DNA of 28,040 nt, taken from NCBI GenBank assembly GCA_905202605.1, contig CAJKSU010000012.1, forward strand, positions 1-28,040, read 5' to 3'. The position numbers were made by a program, and so were the translations under genes. Of this stretch, positions 25,086-28,040 are shown piece after piece. Within the stretch, counting starts at the first letter, position 1; each line of letters begins with the position of its first letter. Below the pieces are notes generated by a model. The model was not told the DNA's origin. It searched no databases and saw only the letters and a list, made by a program, of their open reading frames with translations. Origin of the DNA: an uncultured Eubacteriales bacterium (lineage in GTDB: Bacteria > Bacillota > Clostridia > Oscillospirales > Oscillospiraceae).

Positions 25086-25805
25086 TCATTCATGCATCAC
25101 CTTAGTTTTGGGCTTCTCCAGATTCAGGTCATCCAGCCAGTCCTGACAGATCACGTAGCCCATGTCGTTGAGCCGTGGCTCCGCATAGACACTGTAGAAG
25201 CCAGCCACAGCCCCTTCGGGAGTGGTCACGTCCTCATAGAGGTCAGGATCGGTGGAGATGATGTTATAGTAGTGGGGCGCATATTCTTCGAGATACTCCA
25301 GCAGGTCGATGAACACTCCGTCCTCAATGCCCTTGTCCGCACCGCCGGTGTACTGATTCACCACGCCGTTCATCACGTCAGGATAGTCGCCGGAAGCGCA
25401 GATCAGGTTGAACTGCTCGGTCTGGGTGTCCGGGTGGAAGTGGATAAAGCTCAGGTTGATGCCGGTGCGCTTCATCAGCTCCTGATAGGTGGCGTTATCC
25501 GCCAGAGAGGTGATATAGTTCATAGCCGCCGGGGAAATGCCCATCCAGACCTCAAAGGTCTCGCTGCCATCAGACAGAGGCAAAACCGTGTCGGGGACGG
25601 ATACCGTCTCAGGTTCCGCCGCAGATACCTCTGCCGTCTCTGCGGAGCTCTCCTCCGCCTCTGGTGTTTCCTCTGCTGCCGCAGTGGGAGCTGATGCGCT
25701 CTGGGTGCTGTCCTTTGCCGTGGAGGCAGAGGACGCACTGCTATTTCCGCCGCAGGCTGCAAGACATACGACCATGCCGGCCGCAAGCAGCAGCGCCAAC
25801 AATCC
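25086..25805 (-). pseudogene. Truncated solute-binding lipoprotein (ABC transporter, family 1-like)
   Basis: The frame keeps a hydrophobic signal segment and a lipobox ending LAACGG, a Ser/Ala/Glu/Thr-rich spacer, and about 150 residues typical of extracellular solute-binding proteins of sugar-type ABC importers. These include a CASGDYPDV-like segment and CQDWLDDLNLEKPKT. Both ends are damaged. The usual Met-Lys-Lys start is missing: the hydrophobic core begins at the junction near 25803, leaving only TTG or GTG as possible starts. The protein stops at KVMHE, where full-length relatives continue for some 250 or more residues. No permease or ATPase gene is nearby. An in-frame extension up to 25922 is antisense to the flavoprotein fragment and is not real. 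Confidence 0.8.
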
Positions 25806-26457
25806 CGGCGGCACCGTTACCGTACATGCCGGTGCGGTGGTGCTTGCCACCGGCGGCTTCTCCGGCAATGATGAAAAGCTCCGGGACTCCGTTGCCCATC
25901 CCCGCGAGGGCAACAAGGGCATGACCTATGCGGATTACCGGGCGGAGATCGACTTTGAGCTGAAAGGCCATGGCCCCGCCTACTGTGCCGACACTCTGGA
26001 GGGGCTGGCGGAGAAGCTTGGGATGGAGCCGTCCGTCCTGACTGCCAGTGTCGGCGCCTATAATGAATCTCTGGGCAAGCCAAAAATGCCCATGATGCCC
26101 TTTGAACCCCAGAACGAGGAGGATGCAGGCAACCCCTCCTTCCACAACGACGATGTGGATCACGGCGAGGACGGTCCCGGCCTGCCGCCTCCCCCTCCCG
26201 CCGAGCCAATCACCGACGGCCCCTTCTATGCCTTTCTGGGGCAGCGCTTTGCCGAGGGTGCCTTCGGCGGCGTGATGACCAATGAGGATGTGGAGGTCAT
26301 CCGTGAGGACGGCAGTGTCATCCCCGGCCTTTATGCCGTTGGCGACGCCGCTTCCACCTGGTATACCCGCGGCGTGCTTGGCCCCCTGACCGAGCTGACA
26401 TGGGCGGTGAACTCCGGCTATTTTGCCGCCGACAGTGCAAAGAACTATCTGAGCTGA
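25801..26457 (+). pseudogene. Truncated FAD-dependent flavoprotein (fumarate reductase/flavocytochrome c family), C-terminal fragment
   Basis: About 218 residues remain. It begins inside AVVLATGGFSGN, the family's second FAD-contacting segment, and ends with TLEGLAEKLG, TASVGAYNESLG, GGVMTNEDVEV and the FAD-binding VIPGLYAVGDAAS segment. The N-terminal dinucleotide fold (GxGxxG) is absent, and so are the GDG segment and most of the substrate cap domain, so there are probably internal deletions too. Full-length relatives have about 450-600 residues. A Pro-rich insertion (PGLPPPPPAEP) and an Asp/His-rich stretch precede the last part. No start codon or ribosome site belongs to this frame at the junction. 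A non-functional remnant, or half of an assembly chimera, fits best. Confidence 0.8.
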
Positions 26458-26459
26458 TC

Positions 26460-26507
26460 AAATCCCCGTGTGCAGACAAGGTGAAGGTTACCTGCACACG
26501 GGGATTT
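26460..26507. terminator. Bidirectional terminator between flavoprotein fragment and Dabb gene
   Basis: A perfect 16-base-pair inverted repeat (26460-26475 with 26492-26507) has a 16-base loop and begins three bases after the flavoprotein stop. The convergent small gene ends at 26527, so the hairpin can end transcription in both directions. Confidence 0.85.
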
Positions 26508-26526
26508 CTCTGTATCTGTAATCGAA

Positions 26527-26856
26527 TTATATTTCAAAATCAATGGCTGCGACCTTCTTCACCATGCCCTGCGTAAAGGCCATCAGAGACTGATGTGCCT
26601 GAGAGGCGGGATAGGCCGCCGCATCCTCCGGCTTTGCAAAGTCGATCATCTGCACCACCTGATGGAACATCACCGGCGCTTCCTCCGGAACCTCCGGCTG
26701 CTGCCCCGCATAGGGGGCGATCCGGCAGCCTACGATGCTCGGCTCCTGCTCCGGAAGCTTTTCAAGAAATTCCACCAGCAGCTGCTGATTCTCCTCCACG
26801 GTCTTTCCGTTGGCAGGCTGCGGCTCCATTTGAAACATGGAAATATGACGAATCAC
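26527..26856 (-). CDS. Small Dabb-type (stress-responsive alpha/beta-barrel) protein
   Basis: This 109-residue protein begins MIRHISMFQM, like Dabb family members (dimeric ferredoxin-like barrel), and has a VVQMIDFAKPEDAAAYPASQAHQ segment near residues 67-89 that matches the family's central strand and helix. Such proteins form small dimeric barrels. Some bind or transform small aromatic ligands, but most have no known role. The start is GTG at 26856 with AAAGGAG about 7 bases upstream. No signal peptide is present. It lies between two hairpins and may be expressed by read-through from the gene at 26929, since I see no clear promoter of its own. Confidence 0.75.
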   Translation of the reverse strand: MIRHISMFQMEPQPANGKTVEENQQLLVEFLEKLPEQEPSIVGCRIAPYAGQQPEVPEEAPVMFHQVVQMIDFAKPEDAAAYPASQAHQSLMAFTQGMVKKVAAIDFEI

Positions 26857-26882
26857 GGTTTTGCTCCTTTCTCCGGGAAACA

Positions 26883-26912
26883 GAAGCCCCCTCCCAAAAT
26901 CGAGGGGGCTTC
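26883..26912 (-). terminator. Hairpin terminator after the second beta-helix gene
   Basis: An 11-base-pair GC-rich stem (26883-26893 with 26902-26912) with an eight-base loop starts 16 bases past the stop of the upstream minus-strand gene. The T-run after it is weak, so termination may be partial and allow expression of the Dabb gene. Confidence 0.75.
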
Positions 26913-26928
26913 CAATTCTATGCTGCGA

Positions 26929-28040
26929 TCAGGGATTGACTACGATTTCGCCGGTATAGGTACCGGCACCAGAAACCGCCTTGCCGTCTACGGTAATGGT
27001 GCCGCAGACCTTGGAGTCCTGGCTGACAGTCAGGCTTCTCAGATAGCTGGTGCCGGTAACGTTCCACACTGCACCGTCCTCCAGCGTCAGGGAAACAGGA
27101 TTGTTCACTGCAGGAGCCGCCGTGTTCTTGAGCCGTCCGGCATAGAGGTAGGCCTTGTCATCCACCACATGATAATCCGCGGTGGTCTTAGCGTCCCAGT
27201 GGTTATCCTGCTCGAACACCGTGCCGCCGGGCGCTACTGTGCCGTCCGCCTTCAAGTGGTTGGCATGAGAGGAGGACACCACGCCGGTGAGAGTGGAGTG
27301 CTTCAAGGTCACGCTGAGACCATGCTTTGCCCCATAGACGGAGTTGTAGATGTCGCCGGTGAGGGTTTCGCCGGTGAATACCGCAGTGGAATCGGGGATC
27401 TCCCGCTCCGCGGGTGCAACCGCGGACCAGTCGTCCTCCTGCATGGGAACCACATACTTCCGGGTCACGATGCCGCCTGCATCGTCGCTCTCCAGCTGCT
27501 GAATCAGCACGCCGTTTTCGCCCAGCTTGATCTTTGCGTCCTTCACGTCAATGTAGACGTAAGCGCCGGACTTGATCTGGAAGCCGCACTTGTCAAAGTC
27601 ATAGGAGCCGCCCTCTACGGTGAGGTTGCCGCCCTGTGCCTGATGCCACATAAAGCCCGCTCTGCCCGCCTTGGCGGTGACGTTCTTAAAGGTCATGGGC
27701 TTGACGCCGGTACAAATCAGAATGTAGTCGGGGGAATAGAACTGGCAGTCCTCAAACAGGTTGGTAACGCCGCCGTCGCCATAGGCCACATAGCCGCTGC
27801 CGCCCATGGTATAGCCCCACGTCTTTCCCGCCACAGTCTTTGTAGCGGTGTATTCCTTGCCGGGAACCGCCTCTTCCAGCGAGCCAATGCCTGCCAGAAC
27901 GTTCTTTACGGTCAAAGAGGTGGGCGGATAGCCGGAATCGGTAGACAGAGGCGCCCACTTCTCGGCCACCACGATGCTGTTTTCATAGCTGACCTGTCCG
28001 GCCTCCAGCACGTTGGTGGTGCGGCAGTTGCCGTCCAGCC
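26929..28040 (-). CDS. Beta-helix-like surface protein, 3' part (gene runs off the window)
   Basis: At least 370 residues are open to the window edge; the start lies beyond 28040. The sequence consists of short strand-turn units rich in Gly, Val, Thr and Asn (for example FKNVTAKAGRAG, LTVEGGSYDFDKCG, VYIDVKDAKIKLGENG), the pattern of right-handed parallel beta-helix proteins. Its end (SLTLEDGAVWNVTGTSYLRS, then GTYTGEIVVNP) resembles the module at about residues 920-990 of the protein encoded at 13116-16349, which has SSWKVTADTKVSDL and AGTYGNVTLEG. Unlike that protein it ends without a membrane anchor or Pro-rich linker. It is probably secreted, but the signal peptide is outside the window. 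Function is unassigned. Confidence 0.75.
   Translation of the reverse strand, partial: LDGNCRTTNVLEAGQVSYENSIVVAEKWAPLSTDSGYPPTSLTVKNVLAGIGSLEEAVPGKEYTATKTVAGKTWGYTMGGSGYVAYGDGGVTNLFEDCQFYSPDYILICTGVKPMTFKNVTAKAGRAGFMWHQAQGGNLTVEGGSYDFDKCGFQIKSGAYVYIDVKDAKIKLGENGVLIQQLESDDAGGIVTRKYVVPMQEDDWSAVAPAEREIPDSTAVFTGETLTGDIYNSVYGAKHGLSVTLKHSTLTGVVSSSHANHLKADGTVAPGGTVFEQDNHWDAKTTADYHVVDDKAYLYAGRLKNTAAPAVNNPVSLTLEDGAVWNVTGTSYLRSLTVSQDSKVCGTITVDGKAVSGAGTYTGEIVVNP

Noticed and set aside
25537..25800. N-terminal extension of the flavoprotein frame back to 25537
   Set aside because: This part is the exact complement of the solute-binding lipoprotein, whose lipobox and Ser/Ala-rich spacer are recognisable. 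Flavoprotein similarity begins only after about 25801.

Overview
The window looks like chromosomal DNA of an endospore-forming, Gram-positive Clostridia member, most likely of the gut Oscillospirales (moderate confidence). It carries a SpoVB-type flippase, a recJ-rel-dtd block and a spoVB-mazG-hup block, a HemZ-type radical SAM protein, cell-surface proteins with SLH repeats, and near-consensus promoters with 17-bp spacers and AAGGAG-type ribosome sites. Base composition is G+C-rich inside genes and AT-rich between them. No rRNA, tRNA, CRISPR array or intact transposase was seen.

Region 1 (about 72-12862, minus strand) reads as one long transcription unit. It starts at a strong promoter (TTGAGA, 17 bp, TATAAT) ahead of recJ and ends at a hairpin terminator after hup. 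The order is recJ, rel, dtd, an MBL hydrolase, hemZ, a uridine-kinase-like gene, a purine nucleoside phosphorylase, an MTA/SAH deaminase, spoVB, mazG and hup. Several junctions overlap by 1-8 bases, which suggests translational coupling. The block combines DNA repair, the stringent response, tRNA proofreading, nucleoside salvage, cell-wall or spore lipid flipping, nucleotide-pool cleaning and a nucleoid protein.

Region 2 (about 13041-16422, plus strand) is a single gene with its own promoter and terminator. It encodes a 1077-residue secreted, membrane-anchored surface protein with a Gly/Pro repeat, an LRR-like part and a probable beta-helix body.

Region 3 (about 16442-21779) holds a split ThrE-type exporter (minus strand). 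It shares a back-to-back promoter region with a D-2-hydroxyacid dehydrogenase (plus). After the dehydrogenase come two tandem 160-bp palindromic MITE-like elements, then an atypical trigger-factor-like chaperone and a D-aminoacylase-family amidohydrolase. The unit ends at a bidirectional hairpin.

Region 4 (21795-28040) is surface-oriented and partly decayed. It has a secreted X-Pro-dipeptidyl-peptidase-like (CocE/PepX) hydrolase with three C-terminal SLH repeats. Next are a truncated solute-binding lipoprotein and a truncated FAD-flavoprotein joined head to head at about 25803. Then come a small Dabb-type protein and the 3' part of a second beta-helix surface protein that runs off the window. 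The two truncated genes are either a real rearrangement scar or an assembly chimera. The most distinctive non-coding signal is the tandem palindromic repeat pair, which shows a compensatory base change in one stem.
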